DNA of 21,499 nt, from the IMG/VR virus record IMGVR_UViG_3300033143_006598, positions 1 to 21,499 of that record, one strand, 5' to 3'. Under the pieces are notes generated by a model, which was not told the origin of the DNA, did no database searches, and saw nothing but the letters and a program-made list of their open reading frames with translations. This document shows, piece after piece, positions 1-6,958 of this stretch. Each line of letters begins with the position of its first letter. The stretch's first letter is position 1. The stretch comes from a virus. The translations under genes and the position numbers were made by a program.

Positions 1-59
1 TTTGTTCAGTAAAATGCACAAAAATATTTTATCAAAATAATGACAAACAAAAACAATAC

Positions 60-377
60 ATGAAAAAATACGGAATCAAATATAGAAAAACAAAACAATT
101 TAAAGATTCAACTAAAAAGTGGAGAGAGAAAAATAAAAAGAAGGAAAATATAAAATGTTTAACTACTTATTATAGAAATGAAATTATAAAAATAAAAAAA
201 CCTGTTTGTGAAATTTGTGGAAGCAACAAAAACATTGAATTGCACCATAAAGAATATAACATAAAACCCTCAAGAGATAGAAATAAAACAATTAAATTAC
301 TATGCAAAAATATAGAAATCCTATGTAGAAATTGCCACAGAAAACACCATAGAAAATATGTTTTACATAAAATTTAA
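60..377 (+). CDS. Small HNH endonuclease-like protein
   Basis: A 105-residue basic protein. The last half carries the HNH/zinc layout: CEIC at residues 50-53, the His pair of ELHHKEY at 62-63, and CRNCHRKHH from 89. The Cys pairs should bind a structural zinc and the His pair should lie in the beta-beta-alpha-metal fold. The first 45 residues are lysine-rich and could contact DNA. There is no Shine-Dalgarno sequence before the ATG; an AT-rich stretch about 27-35 bases upstream could act as a TATA box for a leaderless transcript, but this is weak. The gene stands before an RHH-like gene and a DNA methyltransferase on the same strand. Small HNH proteins of this kind are common in viruses as nicking or packaging-associated nucleases or as selfish elements. 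The HNH call is good; the role is unknown. Confidence 0.75.
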   Translation: MKKYGIKYRKTKQFKDSTKKWREKNKKKENIKCLTTYYRNEIIKIKKPVCEICGSNKNIELHHKEYNIKPSRDRNKTIKLLCKNIEILCRNCHRKHHRKYVLHKI

Positions 378-401
378 ATAATACAAAAACTTAGTTTAAA
401 A

Positions 402-635
402 ATGGTAAAAATAGGAAAATACAACTATCCAAACGATGTTATGGAAACTTTCAAGGTGAATAAGGTTCTAAGAGAAGAAATTAACAAAATTTGTAAGGAG
501 AAAGGAATAAATAAAGGAAAGATGATTGAGGAGTTTTATAAAACAATAATTTTAAGATTCAGGGAAGGCAGCCTGACGGCGTCTAATGGATTTCTTACAC
601 TAAATATTTTTAGAGAACCCATTTGTAAAAAATGA
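402..635 (+). CDS. Small ribbon-helix-helix-like DNA-binding protein
   Basis: A 77-residue protein. Residues 15-55 read as a short strand (METFKVNK) followed by two helices separated by GINKG, the layout of MetJ/Arc/CopG-type ribbon-helix-helix repressors. The last 22 residues do not look like the rest: they begin where a GC-rich micro-hairpin (571-582) falls in frame and may be a replaced or scrambled tail. The stop overlaps the methyltransferase start in an ATGA (632-635), so the two are probably translated together, and the protein may regulate the methyltransferase operon. The assignment is from predicted shape only; the reading frame itself is well supported by the overlap. Confidence 0.6.
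   Translation: MVKIGKYNYPNDVMETFKVNKVLREEINKICKEKGINKGKMIEEFYKTIILRFREGSLTASNGFLTLNIFREPICKK
571..582. repeat. GC-rich micro-hairpin GCCTGACGGCGT, copy 1
   Basis: GCC-TGAC-GGC forms a 3-bp stem with a 4-base loop. The same 12 bases recur exactly at 13786-13797, and with one change at 14441. This copy lies inside the 3' part of the RHH-like gene. Confidence 0.7.
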
Positions 636-2044
636 TAATTCATGGAGATTGCATAGAACAAATGAAACTTTTAGAAGAAAATTCTATAGATGCGATTATA
701 ACAGATCCCCCTTATGGAATTGGTTTTATGGGAAAAGAATGGGATAATTTTAAACCTTCTAAAATAGATGAGGCTATGAAGAAAGATAAGAGACCACATA
801 CTAAGATAGCAAGTCAAAGAAGAAGTAATACTGCTGGAACTTATGACCTTTCACCACGAGGATTAATTGGTTTTCAAAAATGGATGCAAAAAGTATCAGT
901 AGAATGTTTTAGGATATTAAAACCTGGAGGTTATTTTTTGGTTTTTGGTGGAACAAGAACATATCATAGATTAGTTTGTGGAATAGAAGATGCTGGATTT
1001 GAAATAAGAGATACAATTATGTGGTTATATGGTTCTGGATTTCCAAAGAGTTTGAACATTGGAAAACAGATTGATAAGATACGAGGAAATAAAAGAGAAG
1101 TTGTTGGAGTTTCTAAAAATGAGAAAGATTTTAGAGATGTTGGAAAAAAAGTAAAAGAAGAAATTGGAATTAATAAATTGAGTTTTGGAACAATAGAAAA
1201 TGCTGAAAGAAAAGAATTAGAAATTACAAAAGGCAACTCTGAATGGGAAGGATGGGGAACAGCATTAAAACCAGCAGTAGAACCAATCGTTGTTGCAAGA
1301 AAACCTTTATCTGAAAAAAATGTCGCCTTGAATGTTTTGAAACATGGGACTGGGGGAATAAATATTGATGCTTGTAGGGTTGAATATATCGGAAAAACTG
1401 ACCCAAGAACTTTTGGAGGAAGTTGGAAAACCGATAAATGTGCGAAGAATGTTTATGAAGGGGGATATGAAGGAACCAACCAACAAGTTTCTCAACAAGG
1501 ACGCTTCCCAGCAAATATAATTCTTGATGAAGAAGCAGGAAAAATGTTAGATGAACAAAGTGGAAAAGTTACACAAGGACATTGGAGTAAAACTAAAACA
1601 AAGGGTTTTGGAGATTTTGGTGGGGGAAGTTCTAAGTACTTTGGGGTTGGACTAAAAGATAAAACAAAACATGGAGCATCCCGATTCTTTTATTGTGCCA
1701 AAGCAAGTAAAAGTGAGAGGAATTTTGGTTGTGAAGAAATGAAAGATGGAAAACCAGTAAGATGGAATAAGGGTGGAATTTGGACAAATGATACAACTCC
1801 TGCAAAGAATAATCACCCAACAGTAAAACCAATTAAGTTAATGGAATATTTAGTTAAACTCGTAAGTAGAGAGGGAGCAATAGTGCTTGACCCATTTCTT
1901 GGTTCTGGAACAACAGCTATTGCTTGTTTAAAACAAGATAGGAAATTCATAGGAATAGAGAAAGAAGAAAAGTATGTTAAAATTGCAGAAGCAAGAATTA
2001 AACCTTTTTTAGGACAAAAGAAATTAATCAATTCCTCTGATTGA
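632..2044 (+). CDS. Site-specific DNA methyltransferase (N4-cytosine or N6-adenine type)
   Basis: A 470-residue DNA methylase of the N-6/N-4 family, using S-adenosylmethionine to methylate an exocyclic amino group in DNA. The catalytic motif IV is DPPYGIGF (from residue 25). The SAM-binding motif I is DPFLGSGTT (420-428), followed by the acidic end of the next strand (GIEKEEKY). Motif IV before motif I is the beta-class order. NHPTVKP precedes motif I as usual in this family. The long middle region should hold the target recognition part, so the recognised sequence cannot be read off. No restriction endonuclease gene lies beside it, so it is probably an orphan viral methylase that protects virus DNA. 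It starts in an ATGA overlap with the RHH-like gene. Its last 21 bases overlap the convergent terminase gene. Confidence 0.92.
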   Translation: MIIHGDCIEQMKLLEENSIDAIITDPPYGIGFMGKEWDNFKPSKIDEAMKKDKRPHTKIASQRRSNTAGTYDLSPRGLIGFQKWMQKVSVECFRILKPGGYFLVFGGTRTYHRLVCGIEDAGFEIRDTIMWLYGSGFPKSLNIGKQIDKIRGNKREVVGVSKNEKDFRDVGKKVKEEIGINKLSFGTIENAERKELEITKGNSEWEGWGTALKPAVEPIVVARKPLSEKNVALNVLKHGTGGINIDACRVEYIGKTDPRTFGGSWKTDKCAKNVYEGGYEGTNQQVSQQGRFPANIILDEEAGKMLDEQSGKVTQGHWSKTKTKGFGDFGGGSSKYFGVGLKDKTKHGASRFFYCAKASKSERNFGCEEMKDGKPVRWNKGGIWTNDTTPAKNNHPTVKPIKLMEYLVKLVSREGAIVLDPFLGSGTTAIACLKQDRKFIGIEKEEKYVKIAEARIKPFLGQKKLINSSD

Positions 2045-4288
2045 AATAGTTCCATAAATGTTCTGGCTCGCCCGATTGGCCATCGCCAAAGCGTCTGCAC
2101 AATTATGAACTAAAATCCCATTAGCAAAAAATTCATGTTCTTCTTCTACGGTTAAGTCGTACACTTTTCCCGTATAATTTAATTTTCTCACAATTTCTAA
2201 TTCTAAATGCTTTTTGTTGACATTTGTTTGAACAATACTTGCCTGATTGTTGGAATGAATTATCTGTAAATTCCTTAAAACATAATTCACAGCTTTTTTT
2301 AACTGATTTTCTTTTATTCCCAAGACTTGTTTTCCAGTGTTGTTTATGCCAATCTTTTCCTTCTTTGGATTTGTGCCATTTTTTTGTGAGGGGCCTAATT
2401 TTTTCAATCCATTCTCTTTGTTTTTCTGACCTTGCTTTAGTCCATTGCTTATGATGTTTAAGGGTATGCTTACTTCGTGGGAGACATTCAAGATTTTCAA
2501 TTTTGTTGTTGGATTTATTTCCGTCTTTATGATGGACATCATATCCTTTTGGTATTTGTTTGTTATAAAATTCCCAAACATCTCTGTGTAAAAACCCATA
2601 TCCTCCCGCTCTACACCAATATCCTGTCCTTCTATTTCTATTATAAGTTTTTTTATTAAATTTGATTGACATACATAATGTATAGCATCTAAAGGTTTAT
2701 AAATGTTACTCATAGCATCTATTGGAATAAATCCTTTTTCTTTTGTATATATTTTGTGGTCTGAGGTTCCTATTAAAGTCCTTCCATCATTAAACTTTAA
2801 TTCATATAATTCTGCGTTTTCTGATTTGAGCCAGGCTTTTGTAACTTTTTTAAATCCTTTTCTTGTTAAAACTAAATCCCCTATTTTTATTTCTTCTATT
2901 GGTTTTTGTCCTTTATTTGTTGTTATTAGTGTTCCTTCTAAAAGACAGTCATCATGTTTTCCAGAATGAAACTTTGGTCTTGTTGTTTGTCCTGGCCTTA
3001 AATCTATTTTCAATGCAATTTCATTTAGTTCTTTGATTAATTGCTGTGTGAAAGCATATGCTTGTTCATCTTTTTTATTTGGCAGAATAAGATTAAAATT
3101 TTCAAATTCTCGACGCAAGTCAGTATACATATTTATTTTACTATCATAAGTTACTTTTAACATTTCAACATTTGGAAAATCGCCTTGAATATCTCTTGCT
3201 TGTTTATCACCAAGACCAGTAGCATCAATTATGCACTTGGTTGGTTTAAAATCCTCATATAATTGTTTTAATCGTTTTGTTTGTTCTTCGAACGTTCCCC
3301 TAAAACGAAGTCCTTTAACTAACCTTTTTCTATCAGCATTAACACCCAAAACAATCATAACAACATAATCTCCTTTTGGTGTTCGGGCAACATCATATCC
3401 AATATAATATCTTTCATCTTTTCTTCCAAAAGGCAAGAAACCTTCTTCTTCAGCAATATTGGGTTTAATAATTTCCATTGGGAAAAGAGAATTTGCCGAA
3501 CTAATTGGGATTAACATATACTCTTGTGCATATGCAAGCTCCCCCATTTCTTTTCTAATTTTTATTAAACTTTTTTTGGTTGGGGTGTCATTTGGTTCAT
3601 TTGTATATTTTTGTGTCCATAAAACCTTTCCATTTTTTTCTGCTGGATACTCTTCAGTATAATATTCAGAATTTTCTTTTAATTCAGTTAATAAATCAGC
3701 AGAGGATTTTGGGGTTCCAATAGCAGTTACCCTCCCCCTTTTTAATTGAATTGTTCCAAGAACAGCTGTCCAGTAAATAGATTTATCTTCATATTCCCCT
3801 ATTTCATCGCACAGGACATCATCTGGATGCCACATCCTAACAGAATCATTGTAGGGCTTACAATAAAATATAGAGCCATTAACTAATTCAAGCTCTGTTG
3901 CCCTCCAAGTAGCGTCCCTGTTATCTGGCACAAATTGTTTTAAAATTTCATTCATAGTAAGCATATTTTTTATAATTTTTAAAACTTGTTTGGCTTGACT
4001 TTCTCTAAAAGAAATAATCAATGTTTCTCTTGGTCCTTGAAAAATAGATTTCCACAAATAATACCCAGCAAAAAAATAAGTTTTGCCTGAACCCCTAAAC
4101 GCAATAATACAAAGTCTTGGATATTTTTCAACTAACTCATACCACTCTTTGTGATAATCGGCAATTTCAAATCCTAAAACATGTTCTGCAAAGAATAAAT
4201 AATCAAAGTAACACCTTGACCAGAACTCCTCCATTCTTGTTTCTTTGTAACCATCTGCATGCTTTAGGATCTGCTGAATTGTTCTCAT
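2024..4288 (-). CDS. Terminase large subunit interrupted by an intein
   Basis: Packaging motor ATPase/nuclease of a head-tailed virus, 754 residues as translated. ATPase domain: Walker A AFRGSGKT (63-70), Walker B VLCDE (158-162), coupling motif AIGTP (189-193). RNase H-like nuclease domain: D299 in IGYDVAR, D355 in IIDATGLGD, and the third acidic site KHDD (444-447). Directly after KHDD an intein of about 282 residues (448-729) is inserted; the terminase then resumes with CADALAMA. Removing it leaves about 472 residues, normal for the family, and joins HDD to CADALA, the expected C-terminal motif. This is the last gene of the leftward operon; its ATG follows the stop of a glycosyltransferase by 3 bases. 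The 3' end overlaps the convergent methyltransferase. Portal and capsid genes are not in the window. Confidence 0.93.
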   Translation of the reverse strand: MRTIQQILKHADGYKETRMEEFWSRCYFDYLFFAEHVLGFEIADYHKEWYELVEKYPRLCIIAFRGSGKTYFFAGYYLWKSIFQGPRETLIISFRESQAKQVLKIIKNMLTMNEILKQFVPDNRDATWRATELELVNGSIFYCKPYNDSVRMWHPDDVLCDEIGEYEDKSIYWTAVLGTIQLKRGRVTAIGTPKSSADLLTELKENSEYYTEEYPAEKNGKVLWTQKYTNEPNDTPTKKSLIKIRKEMGELAYAQEYMLIPISSANSLFPMEIIKPNIAEEEGFLPFGRKDERYYIGYDVARTPKGDYVVMIVLGVNADRKRLVKGLRFRGTFEEQTKRLKQLYEDFKPTKCIIDATGLGDKQARDIQGDFPNVEMLKVTYDSKINMYTDLRREFENFNLILPNKKDEQAYAFTQQLIKELNEIALKIDLRPGQTTRPKFHSGKHDDCLLEGTLITTNKGQKPIEEIKIGDLVLTRKGFKKVTKAWLKSENAELYELKFNDGRTLIGTSDHKIYTKEKGFIPIDAMSNIYKPLDAIHYVCQSNLIKKLIIEIEGQDIGVEREDMGFYTEMFGNFITNKYQKDMMSIIKTEINPTTKLKILNVSHEVSIPLNIISNGLKQGQKNKENGLKKLGPSQKNGTNPKKEKIGINNTGKQVLGIKENQLKKAVNYVLRNLQIIHSNNQASIVQTNVNKKHLELEIVRKLNYTGKVYDLTVEEEHEFFANGILVHNCADALAMANRASQNIYGTISIRGID
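2133..2672 (-). CDS. HNH homing endonuclease nested out of frame inside the intein
   Basis: A 179-residue open frame lying wholly inside the intein but shifted by -1 relative to the terminase. It has a clear HNH domain: a start like GYGFLHRDVWEFYN (24-37), then GYDVHHKDGNKSNN (43-56) with the paired His, and KIENLECL. A C-terminal zinc finger follows, CELC (128-131) with CSNKC (147-151), as is usual in free-standing HNH homing enzymes. It would cut an intein-less terminase allele and so move the intein. The ATG lies just after the N-terminal splicing domain; I see no Shine-Dalgarno sequence before it. The frame runs on through block F and stops at 2133-2135, so the last residues (RLNRRRRT) are a by-product of the splicing code. 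Expression could instead come by -1 slippage at 2648-2654. Confidence 0.75.
   Translation of the reverse strand: MSIKFNKKTYNRNRRTGYWCRAGGYGFLHRDVWEFYNKQIPKGYDVHHKDGNKSNNKIENLECLPRSKHTLKHHKQWTKARSEKQREWIEKIRPLTKKWHKSKEGKDWHKQHWKTSLGNKRKSVKKSCELCFKEFTDNSFQQSGKYCSNKCQQKAFRIRNCEKIKLYGKSVRLNRRRRT
2648..2654 (-). promoter_or_regulatory. Possible -1 frameshift site (A AAA AAA)
   Basis: On the minus strand seven A residues are read in the terminase frame as A-AAA-AAA followed by C, which fits the X-XXY-YYZ slippery pattern. A -1 slip here would pass ribosomes from the intein N-terminal domain straight into the HNH frame, just before the first HNH residues. No stimulatory hairpin was established, and a homopolymer sequencing error is the main alternative. 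Confidence 0.4.
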
Positions 4289-4291
4289 TTA

Positions 4292-5527
4292 TCATTTTTC
4301 CTCCTCAAACATTTCAATCCATTTCTTAGAAATATTATCCCAATTGAGTGTCAAAGCAAATTCTCTTCCTTTTTTTGACATTTCTTTTAATAATTTTTTT
4401 CCGTTTTTCCAATCAGCATAATATTTTTCAAGTAACTCTACAATGTGTTCATCATCTGGGATAGCATTTGTAACCCCATTTGTTCCTATAACCGACATCG
4501 TTCTATTATGGTTATCTTTAAGCATTTTAATCAATTCTCCTGTCTTTCCAGCCAATTCTGGACCAGTTGTATTATCACTCATTATAATTGGAACTCCTGC
4601 ACTTTGACATTCAACTATTGGCAATCCAAATCCTTCTCCACCAGTAGGAAAAAGAAACAAATCCATTAAATTATAAATTTCGTTCATCTGGTTTTTTCCA
4701 ATTTTTTGTCTTTCTTTAATGTCCAAGTTACTTCTGGTTAGAATTATCTTTTTAGATTTTGTTAAATCTTCCCCTATTTCTTTTTCTAATTTCCAGATAA
4801 TTGCGTTCATCGCCCAACCCCTTCCTTCACCTGCTGGTGGGTCTGCATCTGTATGAAGAAGCAAGCACACATCATCTTTTCCTTTAGCAAACTTGGCAAA
4901 CCCTTTCATCCAATATGGTTGCATCTTTCTTATCTGATTCCTTCCAACAAAACCAACAACGAACTTATTATCGATTTCAAACTTCTGCCTGAGGATATTT
5001 CTTTCTTCGAGTGGGCGATATACTTCTGTATCAACTCCATGTAAAATGGGGATGGCCCTTTTCACCCCAAACTTTTCCATTTGGGCTTTGCCAAATTCAC
5101 TCATTGAAATGATTATATCTGGTGCATCGAACATTTCATCCCAGTAAAGTGCCCAGTCTGGTGTATCGAGTGGAACATAAGCTATCCACTTTCCCCTCCA
5201 ACCCATTTTCTTTGCCTCAAATACTGCTTTAACATAACCAAGCTGTTTTCCAACATCTGCTAATGTGATTAAAAAATCTGGTTTTAGTTGAAGTAAATTT
5301 GGAACAATAGTATCTGTGCCCATCTCTACTCTACCTGTTGGGAGACGATAATACCCCTCAGCAGTTTTAAATTCCCTGTCTATTTGTTGCCAGCCAACAT
5401 GATAAAATTTCCAGTCTGGCTTCGCCTTTGCCCATCTACTTAAAAGATTTTCCCATACACAACCATATCCTGTGGATGCGAGAGGATTGTCACCATACGA
5501 AATTATGCAGACTTCTTTTTTATCCAT
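4292..5527 (-). CDS. GT-B glycosyltransferase (GT4-like)
   Basis: About 411 residues from the ATG at 5527. An in-frame ATG at 5578 is possible, but the extra 17 residues overlap the preceding 39-residue gene and no ribosome site is well placed there; from 5527 the protein starts MDKKEVCIISYGD with STGYG, the usual N-terminal strand and glycine loop. The middle has HGVDTEVYRP, and the C-terminal Rossmann half has VVGFVGRNQIRK and the donor-binding E-x7-E signature EGFGLPIVE (about 298-306). It transfers a sugar from an activated donor, probably nucleotide-linked, in the cytoplasm; donor and acceptor are unknown. It is the last sugar gene before the terminase. Its ATG overlaps the stop of the 39-residue gene by 8 bases. 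The gene contains a GGCTTCGCC micro-hairpin at 5418-5426. Confidence 0.9.
   Translation of the reverse strand: MDKKEVCIISYGDNPLASTGYGCVWENLLSRWAKAKPDWKFYHVGWQQIDREFKTAEGYYRLPTGRVEMGTDTIVPNLLQLKPDFLITLADVGKQLGYVKAVFEAKKMGWRGKWIAYVPLDTPDWALYWDEMFDAPDIIISMSEFGKAQMEKFGVKRAIPILHGVDTEVYRPLEERNILRQKFEIDNKFVVGFVGRNQIRKMQPYWMKGFAKFAKGKDDVCLLLHTDADPPAGEGRGWAMNAIIWKLEKEIGEDLTKSKKIILTRSNLDIKERQKIGKNQMNEIYNLMDLFLFPTGGEGFGLPIVECQSAGVPIIMSDNTTGPELAGKTGELIKMLKDNHNRTMSVIGTNGVTNAIPDDEHIVELLEKYYADWKNGKKLLKEMSKKGREFALTLNWDNISKKWIEMFEEEK
5418..5426. repeat. Micro-hairpin GGC-TTC-GCC
   Basis: A 3-bp GC stem with a TTC triloop, within glycosyltransferase coding sequence; the same 9 bases occur at 7167-7175. Confidence 0.55.
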
Positions 5528-5639
5528 TTTTAATTTTCCAGTGTAATTTAATATGACCCCCTCTTGTAATGACTCCATCTAAGTCTGTTCTATTCCACCA
5601 AGTTATTTCATTCATCTCTTTTAATTGTTCTGGATTCAT
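5520..5639 (-). CDS. 39-residue protein, possible N-terminal remnant of a SAM methyltransferase
   Basis: Begins at the ATG at 5639, 8 bases after a strong GGGAGG ribosome site, and in an ATGA overlap with the preceding 27-residue membrane protein. A longer open frame from 5702 exists but runs through that gene and lacks these signals. The text EITWWNRTDLDGVITRGG resembles the conserved lead-in of class I sugar-cluster methyltransferases, where a W-(F/Y)-H-x-I-D-L-G-x-G-I-x-T-x-G stretch precedes the SAM fold. The protein then stops, with no Rossmann fold. It may be a decayed methyltransferase or an independent small protein. The start is well supported; the family resemblance is my inference. 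Confidence 0.55.
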   Translation of the reverse strand: MNPEQLKEMNEITWWNRTDLDGVITRGGHIKLHWKIKNG

Positions 5640-5719
5640 GTAAACCTCCCAATAGTAAATCCTATAACAAACATACCTGTCATTCCAAGGAATATCCACC
5701 AACCTAAGTCCAGTTTCAT
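5636..5719 (-). CDS. Tiny single-pass membrane protein (27 residues)
   Basis: Starts MKLDLGWWIFLGMTG and continues as one hydrophobic helix to a short RFT end. Both ends are 4-base ATGA overlaps: with the zinc-ribbon gene upstream (5716-5719) and the 39-residue gene downstream (5636-5639). Such exact coupling on both sides strongly suggests a translated gene despite its size. Function unknown; it might anchor or assist the glycosyltransferases at the membrane, which is only a guess from position. Confidence 0.65.
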   Translation of the reverse strand: MKLDLGWWIFLGMTGMFVIGFTIGRFT

Positions 5720-5886
5720 TTAAAAATCACCATTCTTTGTTTACAATTTTTACAAGTAACTTTATCTGGATCATCTGTAGATTTTTCTTTAGTAATCCCA
5801 CAGGCTTGATTGCATACATAACATCTTCTTCTATCTTTCCACCTAATCATATGAATAATGTGTCTATTTTTTATCCATTTACTCAT
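5716..5886 (-). CDS. Small zinc-ribbon protein (56 residues)
   Basis: The chosen ATG at 5886 follows a GGGGGGAG ribosome site by about 5 bases and overlaps the stop of the upstream glycosyltransferase by 8 bases; an in-frame ATG at 5919 lies deeper inside that gene and is less likely. The protein is basic at the N-terminus (WIKNRHIIHMIRWKDRRR), followed by CYVC and CKNC pairs that make a zinc ribbon. Possible nucleic-acid or protein binder. Its stop couples to the tiny membrane protein through ATGA. Function unknown. Confidence 0.7.
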   Translation of the reverse strand: MSKWIKNRHIIHMIRWKDRRRCYVCNQACGITKEKSTDDPDKVTCKNCKQRMVIFK

Positions 5887-6958
5887 TTTTCTCCCCCCCT
5901 GGTTTATCATCAGCTTCAATAGCTTCTTTTAATTTTCTTGCTGTTTCTTTCCATGTCCAGTTTTTTCTAATGTCTTCTGAATTTTTTAATGCCTTCTTTT
6001 TTAGTTCTTTATTTTTAAAAGCATATCTCATTTGTTTTTTTAAAGATTCTAAATCCGGCTCCGCCAACATATTCCCTTCTGCGAAAAATCGTCTATCTCC
6101 TTGTTTGACCAAAGGAGCATCAACAAACAAAACAGAATCCTTCCCTTTGCAATAATCCATATGGCCAGAATTAGCATCCTTGGTCACAATTATTGGAAGA
6201 CCACAGGCCATAGCATTTATGATTGTTAGTCCGAATGATTCACCTCTTGTTGGAGCAACAAAACAATCAGCTTTTTGATAATGCTTTACTAATTCTTTTT
6301 CAGGAAGGTATGAATTATTAAAAAGAATGTTCTTATTTTCATGTCCAAGAATATTATAAATACATTCATTATAATTTGGGTTCTCTGCCCAAAAAGTTCC
6401 AATCTTTAAAATTAATTTTACTTTTTCATTTTTAAACTCCTGATCAAATGCTTTAATCAAAAGGTCTGTTCCTTTCCTATCACCAACTTTTCCTGTCCAA
6501 GAATTAACTGACAAGAAAATAAAATCTTTGTTCTCTTTTGTTTCAATTGGTTTATAAATTTCTGGATTTGTTCCATAAGGGATTACCTCGATTGGAACTC
6601 TTACATCATTCCATTTAAATAAATTTTTAGTGGCTTCAGATGGAACAAAAATCTTATTTACACGATTCATTAAATCAGACCACCCAGGGATTAATCTTGT
6701 TCCTTCATGCAAAAAGAACCCATATAATTTTCCATAACCTTCTCTCCAATACTGGGGGTAATCTGCAAAAATAGTATCCGCATCTTTTACATCAATTGAA
6801 TTATTCAGATGTTCTAACCCCTTATTTTCTGGACTATCTTTCCAGGGGTCTGTAACTTGAATTTTTAAATCTAATTTACTTAATTCTCTAACTAATTCTC
6901 TATTTGCGGTTGCAATCCCTGTTGAATTAAATAAATTTCCTTTCCATAAAATTTTCAT
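5879..6958 (-). CDS. GT-B glycosyltransferase (GT4-like), atypical E-x7-E motif
   Basis: A 359-residue glycosyltransferase. The N-terminal half starts MKILWKGNLFNSTGIA, with the glycine-containing acceptor-side loop. IPYGTNPEIYKP (126-137) links to the C-terminal half, where FLSVNSWTGKVGDRKG and the donor-binding region GESFGLTIINAMACG lie near 239-253. Where most GT4 enzymes have Glu-x7-Glu, this one has E240 but Asn248 at the second position, so nucleotide binding may differ or activity may be weakened. It is coupled by ATGA to the RapZ-like gene upstream and by an 8-base overlap to the zinc ribbon downstream. Donor and acceptor unknown. A GGCTCCGCC micro-hairpin falls within it at 6057-6065. 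Confidence 0.88.
   Translation of the reverse strand: MKILWKGNLFNSTGIATANRELVRELSKLDLKIQVTDPWKDSPENKGLEHLNNSIDVKDADTIFADYPQYWREGYGKLYGFFLHEGTRLIPGWSDLMNRVNKIFVPSEATKNLFKWNDVRVPIEVIPYGTNPEIYKPIETKENKDFIFLSVNSWTGKVGDRKGTDLLIKAFDQEFKNEKVKLILKIGTFWAENPNYNECIYNILGHENKNILFNNSYLPEKELVKHYQKADCFVAPTRGESFGLTIINAMACGLPIIVTKDANSGHMDYCKGKDSVLFVDAPLVKQGDRRFFAEGNMLAEPDLESLKKQMRYAFKNKELKKKALKNSEDIRKNWTWKETARKLKEAIEADDKPGGEKNE
6057..6065. repeat. Micro-hairpin GGC-TCC-GCC
   Basis: A 3-bp GC stem with a TCC triloop inside glycosyltransferase coding sequence; the identical 9-mer is at 18830-18838. Confidence 0.55.

Larger units (their letters stand above)
2102..2947 (-). mobile_element. Intein in the terminase nuclease domain
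   Basis: This segment encodes terminase residues 448-729. Splicing blocks visible in the terminase frame: block A starts with Cys1 (CLLEGTLITTNKG) and GDLVLT follows; block B is GTSDHKIYT with the conserved His; block F is KVYDLTVEEEHEFFANG; block G is ILVHN followed by Cys+1. All expected catalytic residues (Cys1, block B His, penultimate His, terminal Asn, Cys+1) are present, so it should splice. No LAGLIDADG motif is seen. The middle of the in-frame product, roughly residues 541-690, has no recognisable domain and is rich in K, N, I. The same DNA encodes an HNH endonuclease in the -1 frame (2133-2672). Confidence 0.9.

Noticed and set aside
41-64. 7-codon frame ending in ATGA with the first HNH gene
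   Set aside because: Too short, no ribosome site, no recognisable content.
964-1832. Open frames on the minus strand opposite the methyltransferase
   Set aside because: They are hydrophobic or low-complexity, have no ribosome sites, and lie antisense to a strongly supported gene.
2224-2969. Plus-strand frames opposite the intein
   Set aside because: Antisense to two overlapping supported frames, no motifs, typical hydrophobic shadow composition.
5520-5702. Longer 60-residue version of the 39-residue gene
   Set aside because: The extra 21 residues are the shifted reading of the 27-residue membrane gene; the GGGAGG site and ATGA overlap fix the start at 5639.
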